Source: Leptolyngbya sp. NIES-2104
Lineage (GTDB): Bacteria > Cyanobacteriota > Cyanobacteriia > Leptolyngbyales > Leptolyngbyaceae
Reading direction: 5' to 3'
DNA: 64,000 nucleotides
NCBI RefSeq assembly: GCF_001485215.1
Contig: NZ_BBWW01000001.1
Coordinates: 5,518,001-5,582,000 of the forward strand
Positions 16,492 to 25,427 of the stretch are shown piece by piece; the first letter of the stretch is position 1, and every line of letters begins with the position of its first letter. Below the pieces are notes generated by a model. That model was not told the origin of the DNA and did not search any database. It saw only the letters and a list, made by a program, of their open reading frames with translations. Position numbers and translations under genes: made by a program.

Positions 16492-19400
16492 GACCAGTGC
16501 AGGCTCTGGTAGAGCGCCTTGCATTCGACTTAACCAATCAATTAAGTTCGTTAATTGTTGGTCAGCACTAAGCGCACCTAAGCCGCGAACCGTCACTTTT
16601 CCAGGCGTGAAGACAAAGCGCGATCGTAGATGCTCCGGTAAGTTCTCTTTCAGCAAGTTCCAAGCTGGCTCTTCCATTGGTGTTTCTAAAGTCACATGCT
16701 GTTTACCTTCAGGTTTAATCCGAGAGAATCCAAGTTTTTTCGCAGTTTGCTTTAGTTCCATCACACGAAGTAACTGTTGAGCCGCGATCGGGATTTGCCC
16801 ATACCAATCATTCCAATCGGCTGCGACTTGCACTAATTCTTGTTTTGATTGGGCAGCAGCAACCGCACGATACGCACTCATCTTTTGATCTAAGTCGGGA
16901 ATGTAATCGGCTGGAATGAAGGCGGTGAGACTGAGATCGATTTGTGTATCATCGACTTGCGGAATCTCTTGACCTCGAATTTCTTGAATTGCTTCTTGCA
17001 GCATTTCCATGTAGAGATCAAAGCCGATCGCATCCATTTGTCCGGATTGTTCTGCACCAAGCAAGTTACCGACTCCTCGAATTTCCATATCTCGAACGGC
17101 TAACTGATAGCCTGATCCAAGCTGGGTAAATTCTTGCAATGCTCTTAATCGTTGTCTTGCTGCATCTGAGAGTTGATATTGTTTCGGATAGAACAACCAA
17201 GCATGAGCTTGAATGCCTGCTCGTCCGACTCGACCCCGTAACTGATAAAGCTGGGAGAGTCCGAACTTCTGAGCATCTTCGATCAGAATGGTATTGACTC
17301 TCGGAATATCTAAACCGGATTCGATGATCGTGGTACAGAGCAGCACATCCGCTTCGCCACCTCCAAAAGTCAGCATCACCGATTCAAGTTCAGATTCGGG
17401 CATTTGACCATGCGCGATCGCAATTCTCACCCCCGGAATCATTTCACGAATTCGAGCAGAAATCTCTTCAATCCCTTCAACACGCGGCACGACGTAGAAG
17501 ATTTGACCCCCTCGATCGAGTTCTTGCCGAATTGCCGATCGCACCATTTCAGCATCATACGGTGATAGATGGGTCTTAATCGGACGACGAGAAGGCGGCG
17601 GTGTAGTAATCAAGCTCATTTCTCGCACACCAGAAAGCGCCATGTACAATGTTCTTGGAATCGGAGTTGCACTCAGCGTGAGAACATCAACTTGAGTTTT
17701 GAGTGATTTGATCTTCTCTTTCTGATTCACTCCAAATCGTTGTTCTTCGTCAACCACTAACAACCCTAAATCTTTGAATGCAACCCCTTTTCCTAACAGT
17801 TGATGGGTTCCAACAACAATATCTAACTCTCCGGTGATCATTCGTCGCTGAATGTCTTTGCGCTCTTCAGGACTTCGGAAACGATTGAGCAAACCGACCT
17901 GAATCGGATACGGTGCAAAGCGTTCTTTGATCGTGTGATAGTGCTGTTGAGTCAGAATTGTAGTGGGTGCAAGTAAAGCAACTTGTTTTCCAGCAGTGAC
18001 AGCTTTGAAGATAGCTCGAATTGCAACTTCAGTTTTACCAAAGCCAACATCACCGCAAACGAGGCGATCCATGGGTCGATCGCTTTCCATATCGAGCTTC
18101 ACATCTTGCACCGCTTTTAATTGATCCGGTGTTGGCTGATACGGGAAAGAATCTTCCATTTCTTGTTGCCAAGGCATATCATGCGGATAAGTAAACCCTT
18201 GTTGCTGTGCTCGTTGTGCATAGAGTTGAAGTAAGTCAACTGCAACCTTTTTAACTGCCTTGCGAACTTTGGATTTGGTCTTTTCCCAAGCCTTGCTCGA
18301 CATTTTATTTAGTTCAGGTTTCGCATCTCCCACGCCTCGGAAGCGGGATAATGCACCTAACTGATCGGCTGCAACTCGTAACAATCCATCTGCATACTTT
18401 AGGACAAGATACTCACGAGTTTCATTGTTAATGGTTAAGCTTTCGAGCTTGATAAATTGCCCAATTCCATGACTTTTATGAACTACAAAATCACCGGGTT
18501 GTAGCTTGTTTGGATCAACTTGCTTCGATGCCGCTCTACGACGTTTGCGAACATAGGTCGGAGTGGCTAAAGTTTGCTGTCCAAAAAACTCTTTATCAGT
18601 AACAACGACTAAGCGAAATGTTGGCAGGATGAAGCCTTCGAGTTCTGCTAAACCAGAGTATTTCAGCGCAACAGGAATGTGCTGAGTTTGCAGTTTGTCG
18701 ATCGCTAAATAATCCCGCTGATTCGGAACAAACTGCGCCGGACAATCATGCTCTTGTAACAGTGCGACCGATCGCGAAGGTTGCGCCGATACAAGCCAAA
18801 TTGCAAAGTTACGATCGCGCTCTCCCCGCAGTGTTTCCGCTAATCTTGCAAACTGATGTGGAATCGCTGGAACCGGGCGAGAAACGAGATTTAAGCCTTT
18901 TTTCTCTTCGGCTAATTCGTTTACGTGAATGCGATCGAACTTTTCAATCTCGATCAATGAAGCTTCTAAACTTCGGTGAATCTTTGGTAAGCTCGGCTTG
19001 ACTTCTTGCCATTGTTCTTCGACGTGTTCAATCCAGCGATCGCTGTGTGCCTGAGTCATTTCAGGTTCATCGATCGCAACGATCGTATTGCTTGGTAGAT
19101 AGTCTAATAAAGATGCAGGGTGATCAAAAGCTAATCCTAAAAATCGACGCATTCCCTCGATCGAGACACCTTCTGCAAATCGTTCTTGATCTTCGGGTGA
19201 TAGATACTCTAGAACGGTTTCATCTAATGCAGATTGAATAATCGGACTAAAGCTAGTCGGTGTTAGTGTAACTTGAGTAACTCGATCGAGCGATCGCTGT
19301 GTTCCCGGATCAAACTCACGAATCTGGTCTAACTCATCCCCGAATAGCTCCAATCGAACCGGTAACTCTGCTGCAACTGGAAACACATCAATAATGTCCC

Positions 19401-19935
19401 CACGTCGGCTCCATTGACCTTCAGTTTCAACTAAGTTCGCCCGTTCGTATCCCAATTTCGCTAACTGATCGCTCAACTGTCCCAGATTAATTTCTTTCCC
19501 TTTTTCTAGAGTTAGAAAATACGGCGAAAACGCTTCGGGTGGCGGTAAATGGGGCTGTAGAGCACGTTCGGTTGCCACGATCGCCATTTTCTCCGATCCC
19601 TTGACCAAATCGGCTAAAGTTTGCAACTGTCCCCAAGTCATTTCAGCTTCGGGATCAAACGGCTCATACGGCGACGATTCCGAAGTAGGGTAAAAATGCA
19701 CGGTATTCCAGCCCATCGCATCCATCTGAGCGCTCCAGCGTCCCGCCTCTTCCAGCGTTGCCGTCACCACTAATAAAGAGCGATCGCTATTCTGCGCCAG
19801 GGTCGAAGCGACAATCCCTTTCGCCAAACGCGACAATCCAGATAAATGTAACGTCGAATGCTGCTTGAGCTTACTGAGTAATTCTGCGGTGAGCGGCGAT
19901 CGACTAAGTGCGCGAGTAATCGAAGAAAAAGCCAT
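16489..19935 (-). CDS. mfd: Transcription-repair coupling factor Mfd
   Basis: A 1148-residue ATP-dependent translocase that removes stalled RNA polymerase and recruits the nucleotide-excision repair machinery. In order it shows a UvrB-homology N-terminus, a CarD-like RNA polymerase interaction domain ([17 protein letters not shown]), a RecG-like helicase core with Walker [10 protein letters not shown] and the DEEQ box, SATPIPRT, and the C-terminal TRCF domain. The length is normal. The TAG stop coincides with the terminal bases of the repeat at 16321-16491. Confidence 0.97.
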   Translation of the reverse strand: MAFSSITRALSRSPLTAELLSKLKQHSTLHLSGLSRLAKGIVASTLAQNSDRSLLVVTATLEEAGRWSAQMDAMGWNTVHFYPTSESSPYEPFDPEAEMTWGQLQTLADLVKGSEKMAIVATERALQPHLPPPEAFSPYFLTLEKGKEINLGQLSDQLAKLGYERANLVETEGQWSRRGDIIDVFPVAAELPVRLELFGDELDQIREFDPGTQRSLDRVTQVTLTPTSFSPIIQSALDETVLEYLSPEDQERFAEGVSIEGMRRFLGLAFDHPASLLDYLPSNTIVAIDEPEMTQAHSDRWIEHVEEQWQEVKPSLPKIHRSLEASLIEIEKFDRIHVNELAEEKKGLNLVSRPVPAIPHQFARLAETLRGERDRNFAIWLVSAQPSRSVALLQEHDCPAQFVPNQRDYLAIDKLQTQHIPVALKYSGLAELEGFILPTFRLVVVTDKEFFGQQTLATPTYVRKRRRAASKQVDPNKLQPGDFVVHKSHGIGQFIKLESLTINNETREYLVLKYADGLLRVAADQLGALSRFRGVGDAKPELNKMSSKAWEKTKSKVRKAVKKVAVDLLQLYAQRAQQQGFTYPHDMPWQQEMEDSFPYQPTPDQLKAVQDVKLDMESDRPMDRLVCGDVGFGKTEVAIRAIFKAVTAGKQVALLAPTTILTQQHYHTIKERFAPYPIQVGLLNRFRSPEERKDIQRRMITGELDIVVGTHQLLGKGVAFKDLGLLVVDEEQRFGVNQKEKIKSLKTQVDVLTLSATPIPRTLYMALSGVREMSLITTPPPSRRPIKTHLSPYDAEMVRSAIRQELDRGGQIFYVVPRVEGIEEISARIREMIPGVRIAIAHGQMPESELESVMLTFGGGEADVLLCTTIIESGLDIPRVNTILIEDAQKFGLSQLYQLRGRVGRAGIQAHAWLFYPKQYQLSDAARQRLRALQEFTQLGSGYQLAVRDMEIRGVGNLLGAEQSGQMDAIGFDLYMEMLQEAIQEIRGQEIPQVDDTQIDLSLTAFIPADYIPDLDQKMSAYRAVAAAQSKQELVQVAADWNDWYGQIPIAAQQLLRVMELKQTAKKLGFSRIKPEGKQHVTLETPMEEPAWNLLKENLPEHLRSRFVFTPGKVTVRGLGALSADQQLTNLIDWLSRMQGALPEPALV

Positions 19936-20032
19936 GTCGGACAGAGAGAGCTTAATGGGTCTTTACATTCTATCGAATCAGGATTCGACCAACCGCATCC
20001 GACGCGATCTGGAATACAATCGTCCCTAAAAA

Positions 20033-20103
20033 CCTGTAGAAATCTATAGGCACGTTAGCCGAACAATGCTGCTAACGATTCGTGCTGAGGAGTCTCACCT
20101 CAG
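20033..20103 (-). other. Cluster of hairpins at the 3' end of the TnpB-like gene
   Basis: Three inverted repeats follow each other: CTGAGG/CCTCAG (20085-20090 and 20098-20103, containing the TnpB-like stop codon), GTTAGC/GCTAAC (20054-20059 and 20071-20076) and CCTGTAGA/TCTATAGG (20033-20050). TnpB genes usually carry their guide RNA scaffold across and past the stop codon, so this is a candidate scaffold or right end. That role is inference from position and shape only. Confidence 0.4.
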
Positions 20104-21608
20104 TTCAGAAGTGCCAATGGCTTCCCATCCGACCTGTCCACTCGCGCAGACTTATCGAATAGGCTGACCTCCGACTCGCTGTAAGCGACACTGGTGAAAA
20201 AGCTGTGGCGACGCATCCCCTTCAGCTTTTTCGAGAGCGCATTCCAGAAACTCCAAACGTGCTTGTGTCTCTCCACTGGCAGACAGGAGGCGGACTTGGC
20301 TGGAATGCGCTCTGACTTGTGCAAAGCTCTACGCGCTAGAACCAATGCCGCAGCCGTATCAGAACTCAGTCCGTACAACTGCATAAACTTGACTAATCCA
20401 ATGAGCGAACTGTAAGCAGGATTGACGCGAATCAATTCAATGCCGAAACGCTCACATCGACTGAACAACATCGCATCAAACAGGCTGTAAGCAAAATTGG
20501 ACAGCATTCTCGCATATCGCACACCTTGTTCGCGCATCGATGCTTTCTTGCGCTCAAAGTCTAAGCGCTCAATCACAATCGGGCAACCAAACGATTGGGC
20601 AATCCCAACGAGTTGAGCGCAGACATCACCCACGATCGCTTTAGTTTGCTGCGTCGTTTTATCTTGCAGTGTGACTCGAAACTGCCCATGTGCTTTGAGA
20701 TTGCCTTCAGCATCACAGTACGACCAGCCGATGACACCGGGATTCAAGTCCACGCCCAAACACCCATTCCGGCGATGCGATTGATGCGGGACGGCAGGAC
20801 GCTCGACTGTCGCAAAGACATACCACTGCTCATTCTTTTGTGCAAATCTGTAGCTAATCGCTTTGTGGTTTTCCCGCGCCCAATCAATGTCATTCTGCCC
20901 GTAAGCAAAGCGAATCCCCTCGGCTTGAACATACTGCCCAAACTCAGCTTCAAGGACAGGCGCAACACGAATCTTCAACGTGTCATCCGCGCTGAGTTGG
21001 CAGATTTGGCAGCCATTCGTTTCGTCAGAAAAACCGACACAGTAAAACTGTGAGTTACGGTGTTGTTGCCACTGGTTTAACCATTGTTCATGCGAGACAA
21101 AGCCATTGCTCTCTAGGTTGTACTGAGCAGTCCACAGCTTGCGTCCGCCAAAAATCAGACGCGGTTTCGTTTGAGTCAGTTGCGCTAATTTGGAGCGCAG
21201 ACTGTGGAGACGACGCGGTTTCTGATGCAGCTTCCACCTTAAAGATTGGCGCGGTGTCTTTGCGTCCGGTTGTAATGGACAAGCCAACGGAATTTTGAGC
21301 AGTTGTTTCTTCCACTTCTTGATCAGTTTCTCTAGGTCTGTAATCTGCGATCGCAGTTGTTTGAGTTGTCGCTTGTGGCATTCTGCGCGACTGCGAATCT
21401 TCCCTTTGAGCGTGGCATAAATCGAGTTAAACTGACGCGCATTAATGCCATAAATGCGCTGATACTCCCGCTTGAGTTGTGCGAGATCTGTTCCTGCCTC
21501 TAAATCTTGATACAGCGCCCGTTCAACGCCAGACATCAATGAACTCATCCGCTCACAAAACGGGATAAGTGCCTCTGGTAGCTTGGTCTGGTACGTAACG
21601 CTGCTCAT
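20100..21608 (-). CDS. TnpB-related RuvC nuclease lacking the zinc finger
   Basis: A 502-residue protein with TnpB/OrfB-type RuvC motifs: D287 in LGVDLNPG, E347 in IVIERLDF and D417 in LSSDTAAALVLARR, so all three catalytic acids appear present. The CxxC...CxxC zinc finger that normally lies between the second and third motifs is replaced by VNPAYSSLIGLVKFMQLYG. The N-terminal ~270 residues are basic and helical, with a CQIC pair at 200-203. It resembles proteins annotated as TnpB-related accessory proteins of IS200/IS605 elements. It lies five bases after an RHH gene and has no TnpA nearby. RNA-guided DNA cleavage is possible but unproven. Confidence 0.75.
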   Translation of the reverse strand: MSSVTYQTKLPEALIPFCERMSSLMSGVERALYQDLEAGTDLAQLKREYQRIYGINARQFNSIYATLKGKIRSRAECHKRQLKQLRSQITDLEKLIKKWKKQLLKIPLACPLQPDAKTPRQSLRWKLHQKPRRLHSLRSKLAQLTQTKPRLIFGGRKLWTAQYNLESNGFVSHEQWLNQWQQHRNSQFYCVGFSDETNGCQICQLSADDTLKIRVAPVLEAEFGQYVQAEGIRFAYGQNDIDWARENHKAISYRFAQKNEQWYVFATVERPAVPHQSHRRNGCLGVDLNPGVIGWSYCDAEGNLKAHGQFRVTLQDKTTQQTKAIVGDVCAQLVGIAQSFGCPIVIERLDFERKKASMREQGVRYARMLSNFAYSLFDAMLFSRCERFGIELIRVNPAYSSLIGLVKFMQLYGLSSDTAAALVLARRALHKSERIPAKSASCLPVERHKHVWSFWNALSKKLKGMRRHSFFTSVAYSESEVSLFDKSARVDRSDGKPLALLN

Positions 21609-21613
21609 TGTGC

Positions 21614-21805
21614 TTAAACAGGTTCTTTTGAGTCGTCTAACAGTTTTCGCCCTTTGACAATATACGATGCAATCTCACGACGAATGACTTCGCTCATCGT
21701 TGTACTGTTTGCCATACACCAGGCATCAAACGCTGCTTTTTCATCCGGTTCGATTGCCACTTGGATAACCTCGTTTTTCTTACGCTCTAACTTCTTTCTA
21801 GGCAT
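21614..21805 (-). CDS. Ribbon-helix-helix DNA-binding protein
   Basis: A 63-residue protein with a basic start (MPRKKLERKKNE), the beta-strand VIQVAIE and two helices (DEKAAFDAWCMANS and MSEVIRREIASYI), the layout of CopG/Arc-type RHH repressors. It is the first gene of a two-gene unit; the TnpB-like gene starts five bases after its stop. Its promoter region contains three perfect TTATCTAGATAA palindromes, so autorepression is the simplest reading. A partner or control role for the nuclease is inferred. Confidence 0.8.
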   Translation of the reverse strand: MPRKKLERKKNEVIQVAIEPDEKAAFDAWCMANSTTMSEVIRREIASYIVKGRKLLDDSKEPV

Positions 21806-21830
21806 GATTTAACTCTAACTCATGCTCAGA

Positions 21831-21921
21831 ATTATATCAACAAAATTATCTAGATAAAAATCAGTGTCTTCACTGAAGTCATCTAGCTATTTATCTAGAT
21901 AAAAGCTGTTTATCTAGATAA
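21831..21921 (-). promoter_or_regulatory. Promoter and palindromic operators of the RHH-TnpB-like unit
   Basis: On the - strand a perfect TATAAT lies at 21836-21831. The palindrome TTATCTAGATAA occurs at 21846-21857, 21891-21902 and 21910-21921. A degenerate site (ATCTAG) lies at 21881-21886, and a CAGTG/CACTG hairpin sits between sites. Site 1 falls exactly between the -10 and the expected -35 position, the classic place for a repressor. Confidence 0.6.
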
Positions 21922-22113
21922 AATTGGAGCATAAGTGAGATTTCAATAGGTTCCCTCAGATTTCCTCAAGATTTAGGGTAACGGCGCTTAACCCTTGTGA
22001 AATCGGGAATTTCGCCTTTTCTCTACCCAAAGTTAGACCAAAATTCAACCCAATGCGACGGTCGATCGACGATACACTTATACAATTCGTTGCTCTCGGC
22101 TAAACTTCCCCGA

Positions 22114-23436
22114 ATGAATTCGCTTACCTCAGACCTGCTGACTATCCTGTTTCTGACATTAGCAAACGGGCTATTTGTCATGTCCGAACTCGCGATCGTG
22201 TCCGCTCGCAAAGTCCGCCTCCTACAAGCCGCGAATCAAGGCGACACCAAAGCAAGAGCGGCACTCCGACTAGCGGAACAACCGAATAACTTTTTAGCGA
22301 TCGTTCAAGTCGGAATTACGCTGATCGGTATTGCATCCGGTGCATTCGGGGAACAAGCGCTAACCCGCCGACTTGAGCCGTTTTTCCGCTCTTTCCCCGT
22401 TCTCGAACCGTATAGTCAGCCGCTTGCTTTTGGCATTGCAATTCTGACGTTGACCTATCTCACGCTGATTGTCGGTGAACTGGTTCCGAAACGGTTGGCA
22501 CTCAATTCACCCGAAGCGATCGCGGGTTGGGCAGCGGTTCCGATGAGTTTGATGGCGAAAGCGGCAGCCCCGATCGTCTATTTACTCAGTGCATCTACCA
22601 ATCTCGCCGTTCGACTCTTGGGCATTCGTCCATCGGATGAACCGCCTGTGACTGAAGAAGAAATCCGCGTGATGATCGAGCAAGGCACAGAGGCGGGAAT
22701 GTTCGAGCAGGCGGAAGAAGACATCATGAAACGAGTGTTTCGCTTAGGCGATCGACGAATTAGCTCTCTGATGACTCCCCGATTAGAGATTACCTGGATT
22801 GATTTAGAAGACTCGATCGACGAAATCCAGCGTCAGATGATGGATAGTTCGCATGCTCGATTCCCAGTTTGTCAAGGTGGATTAGATCATCTATTAGGGG
22901 TCGTCCAAACCTATGATCTTTTAGTCACCCTGATGTCTGGTCAACCACTGGACTTTACCACTTCGCTTCAGACTCCGGTGTTTGTGCCTGAAAGTACTCG
23001 TGCCTTAAAAGTTTTAGAACTGTTCAAACAAACGGGAACACAGATTGCATTTGTAGTTGATGAGTATGGTGTGATTCAGGGATTGGTCACATTGACCGAT
23101 GTGTTGCAAGCGATCGTGGGCGACATTCCAACTGTCGAAGAACTTGCAGAACCGCAAGCAGTCCAGCGTGATGATGGCTCCTGGCTGCTCGATGGAATGT
23201 TGCCAATCTATCAATTCAAAGAGATCTTGCATATTGAAGATCAAGAACTGCCCGGAGAACAACGCGGGAGCTATCAAACTTTAGGCGGATTTGTCGTCAT
23301 GTATCTCGGTCGAATTCCCACTGCTGCGGATGCGTTTGAGTGGGAAGCGTTGCGGTTTGAGGTGATGGATATGGATGGCAACCGAGTGGATAAAGTTTTA
23401 GTTGGGGCGGCAAATTCTAGAGAAACATCGGAATGA
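22114..23436 (+). CDS. CNNM/CorC-type membrane protein (DUF21-CBS-CBS-CorC_HlyC)
   Basis: A 440-residue membrane protein of the hemolysin-C/CorC family, implicated in Mg2+ or Co2+ transport. Four hydrophobic segments form the DUF21 domain (first ~180 residues). Two CBS domains (MTPRLEITWIDLEDS...; FVPESTRALKVLELF...) and a C-terminal transporter-associated domain follow. The ATG at 22114 is preferred; an upstream in-frame start at 21997 would add 39 polar residues before the first membrane segment. Its promoter must lie next to the RHH operator region. Confidence 0.88.
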   Translation: MNSLTSDLLTILFLTLANGLFVMSELAIVSARKVRLLQAANQGDTKARAALRLAEQPNNFLAIVQVGITLIGIASGAFGEQALTRRLEPFFRSFPVLEPYSQPLAFGIAILTLTYLTLIVGELVPKRLALNSPEAIAGWAAVPMSLMAKAAAPIVYLLSASTNLAVRLLGIRPSDEPPVTEEEIRVMIEQGTEAGMFEQAEEDIMKRVFRLGDRRISSLMTPRLEITWIDLEDSIDEIQRQMMDSSHARFPVCQGGLDHLLGVVQTYDLLVTLMSGQPLDFTTSLQTPVFVPESTRALKVLELFKQTGTQIAFVVDEYGVIQGLVTLTDVLQAIVGDIPTVEELAEPQAVQRDDGSWLLDGMLPIYQFKEILHIEDQELPGEQRGSYQTLGGFVVMYLGRIPTAADAFEWEALRFEVMDMDGNRVDKVLVGAANSRETSE

Positions 23437-23437
23437 T

Positions 23438-24214
23438 CTAAAGCTCTTCACGAATAATGCGCTCGACTTCTTCAACAGGCAGTTCGACGATCTCAGCAAT
23501 GTAATCGATGCTTTGTTCCCTGTTCAGTAAGTTGCGAATTACTTTAAGATTCGTCTCGTGTTGAAGCTCTCTGTAAATTCTAGTTTCACGGAATGGTGTT
23601 AGATTTAGCATGAGTTCCACCTCTTCTCGGCTCAAATTGACAAGCTTGTAAACGATAATTGTCGAGATAATATCAATTATCTCATTTCTATCAAGAAGTG
23701 GATCTGTCTCTTGTTGGACGCGATCGATGATTTCTCTTGCTTGCGCGATCGCTTCTGATTCGGGCGCGATCGTGAGCTGCATCAAATTAATTCCGATTGG
23801 TTGCTGATCTCGATCGTTTAACTCGTCAAGATAAATCCGTGTCACCTGCGCTCCACTGAGTAAAGAACGGTGCATCGTCGTATTCGTCGGCTCTAGATTA
23901 CGAGAAGGAAAAATAATCACACCATACCAATCGTCATAGAGTGTTTAGTTGCGATACAGATACAGAAGGGATTCCGAAAAGAAACGATGATAAAGAGATT
24001 CATCTTTCTGAAACTGCATCTCAGCAAAAAAGATCACTCTGGGAGAAGCATCTTCGGGCGGCAAAAATACGCCATCGATCCGAAATGTGGGTTCTTTAAC
24101 TTCGACTGACTCGAATCGGTAACGTTGGGCATCAGGAGGTCGATCGTCTACTAGCTCAAAGAGCAAGCTAGGAAAACGCTGAAAGATAGTGTAAAAAATG
24201 GCATCACGTCGCAT
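23438..24214 (-). pseudogene. Rpn-family (DUF2887) protein broken by one stop codon
   Basis: Two adjacent open stretches in the same frame (24214-23945 and 23944-23438) make one protein of about 258 codons interrupted only by TAA at 23945-23947. The upper half carries DAIFYTIFQRFP...FRIDGVFLPP...FFAEMQFQKDESLYHRFFSE, the PD-(D/E)XK core of the Rpn recombination-promoting nuclease family. The lower half continues TLYDDWYGVIIFPSRNLEP and ends in helical DUF-type tail repeats. The junction LYLYRN-stop-TLYDDWYG reads straight through, so this is a nonsense mutation and not a frameshift. A GTG at 23920 might allow a truncated C-terminal product. Confidence 0.8.
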
Positions 24215-24244
24215 ATTTAGAATTTGATGAACTTAGATTATTAC

Positions 24245-24562
24245 TTACCTCAGTGCAGCATGGATTGCTAACCAAATACAATCAGGATTAGAACTGGTAT
24301 AGCTCACACGATGTTTCTGATGTGCAGGAATCAACACATAATCACCAGTTTTAAGGTCGATCGACGTTCCATCCTCGTACATTAACTGCGCTTCCCCTTG
24401 CAACAGCAACACCCATTCATCACGCGGCTGATCGTACCATTCTCCCTCTGGTGTCGTTTGTCCAGTTGAAATAATGCGCTCAATTAGAATTTGATCCGTC
24501 TGAATCAAGGGTTCAAACAGTTCTCGATCGAGCATTTCTTCCGGTAATTCAAAAATATTCAT
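24245..24562 (-). CDS. Cupin-domain protein
   Basis: A 105-residue single-domain cupin. The metal-site motifs are partly visible: an acidic motif with WVLLLQGEAQLMYEDG and the second motif KTGDYVLIPAHQKHRVSYTS, with His residues that could bind a metal. The ATG at 24562 is preferred to an upstream in-frame start because it fits the domain. It is divergent from a Uma2 gene. Substrate and role are unknown. Confidence 0.8.
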   Translation of the reverse strand: MNIFELPEEMLDRELFEPLIQTDQILIERIISTGQTTPEGEWYDQPRDEWVLLLQGEAQLMYEDGTSIDLKTGDYVLIPAHQKHRVSYTSSNPDCIWLAIHAALR

Positions 24563-24627
24563 GGTGCCAGTGATGATTCTCGATCGCAATGGTACGCTAA
24601 AGAAACAGCACTCTGGAAGCACCAACC

Positions 24628-25287
24628 ATGCACTTGACGGCAAAAGAACTTGAAGCTTTAATGCCCGATGCGACACAACTCAATAGCGATGAGCCAGAAA
24701 TGGAAACTTCTTTACACTATGCTCAACTCGCGTTATTGGTGAATTGCTTAGAGTGGTGGTGGCGCGATCGAGAAGATTTTTTCATCGGTGCAAATCTGAC
24801 GATCTACTTCAGCCGCCAACAATTGAAAAATCGCGATTTCCGAGGACCGGATTTCTTTCTAGTTAAGAACACGCAGAAATATCCGCGTCGATCGTGGGTC
24901 GTCTGGGAAGAAGATGGACGTTATCCCGATGTCATTATCGAATTACTTTCCGACGAAACCAAGAACACAGATAAGGGATTGAAGAAAGATCTCTATCAAA
25001 ATCGATTCCGAACGGCAGAATATTTCTGGTTTTCACCGAGTGATCTTGAGTTTGCTGGATTTCGATTAGCGGGAGAACAGTATCAAGCGATCGAGCCAAA
25101 CGCAAATGGTCAACTTTGGAGCGAATCGTTAGAGTTATTTTTGGGCGTTCACAACAATCAATTGAGATACTTTCAACCAAACGGTGAGATTGTCCCAACT
25201 CCCGCTGAGGCTGCGCTTTCAGCCCAACAAATAGCTGAACGACTCGCTGAACAATTACGATCGCTTGGTATTGATCCAGAACTTTAG
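24628..25287 (+). CDS. Uma2-family (DUF820) PD-(D/E)XK protein
   Basis: A 219-residue member of the Uma2 family, very abundant in cyanobacteria. The restriction-endonuclease-like core shows RGPDFFLVKN and PDVIIELLSDETKNTDKGLKKDLYQ, with the D...E-x-L pattern of the active site. The tail carries a helical AERLAEQLRSLGIDPEL end, which recurs at the end of the Uma2 protein encoded at 48568-49305. Nuclease activity is not established for the family. One of four copies in the window. Confidence 0.85.
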   Translation: MHLTAKELEALMPDATQLNSDEPEMETSLHYAQLALLVNCLEWWWRDREDFFIGANLTIYFSRQQLKNRDFRGPDFFLVKNTQKYPRRSWVVWEEDGRYPDVIIELLSDETKNTDKGLKKDLYQNRFRTAEYFWFSPSDLEFAGFRLAGEQYQAIEPNANGQLWSESLELFLGVHNNQLRYFQPNGEIVPTPAEAALSAQQIAERLAEQLRSLGIDPEL

Positions 25288-25312
25288 GAGGACATTTGAA
25301 ACAGGTCGTTCC

Positions 25313-25353
25313 TTGCATTCATCCGCCCCGGAATGGAATTCGGGGCGGGACAG
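25313..25353 (+). repeat. Interspersed hairpin repeat, short copy
   Basis: CCGCCCCG, GAATGGAATT and CGGGGCGG form a perfect 8-base-pair stem with a 10-base loop. This is the core module of the repeat family seen at 13.4, 16.3, 43.9 and 59.7 kb. It sits between the Uma2 gene and the caspase-like gene. Confidence 0.8.
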
Positions 25354-25371
25354 TAACGAAAACAAAGAGAC

Positions 25372-25427
25372 TTTTTATACGTTTTATACGTTTCAAACAC
25401 CCTTTTTATACGCTTCAAACCTCCTCT
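25372..25427. repeat. Short AT-rich direct repeats
   Basis: TTTTATACGTTTCAAACACC and TTTTATACGCTTCAAACCTC repeat in tandem, with an extra TTTATACG before them. They abut the 3' end of the caspase-like gene. No function is evident. Confidence 0.6.
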
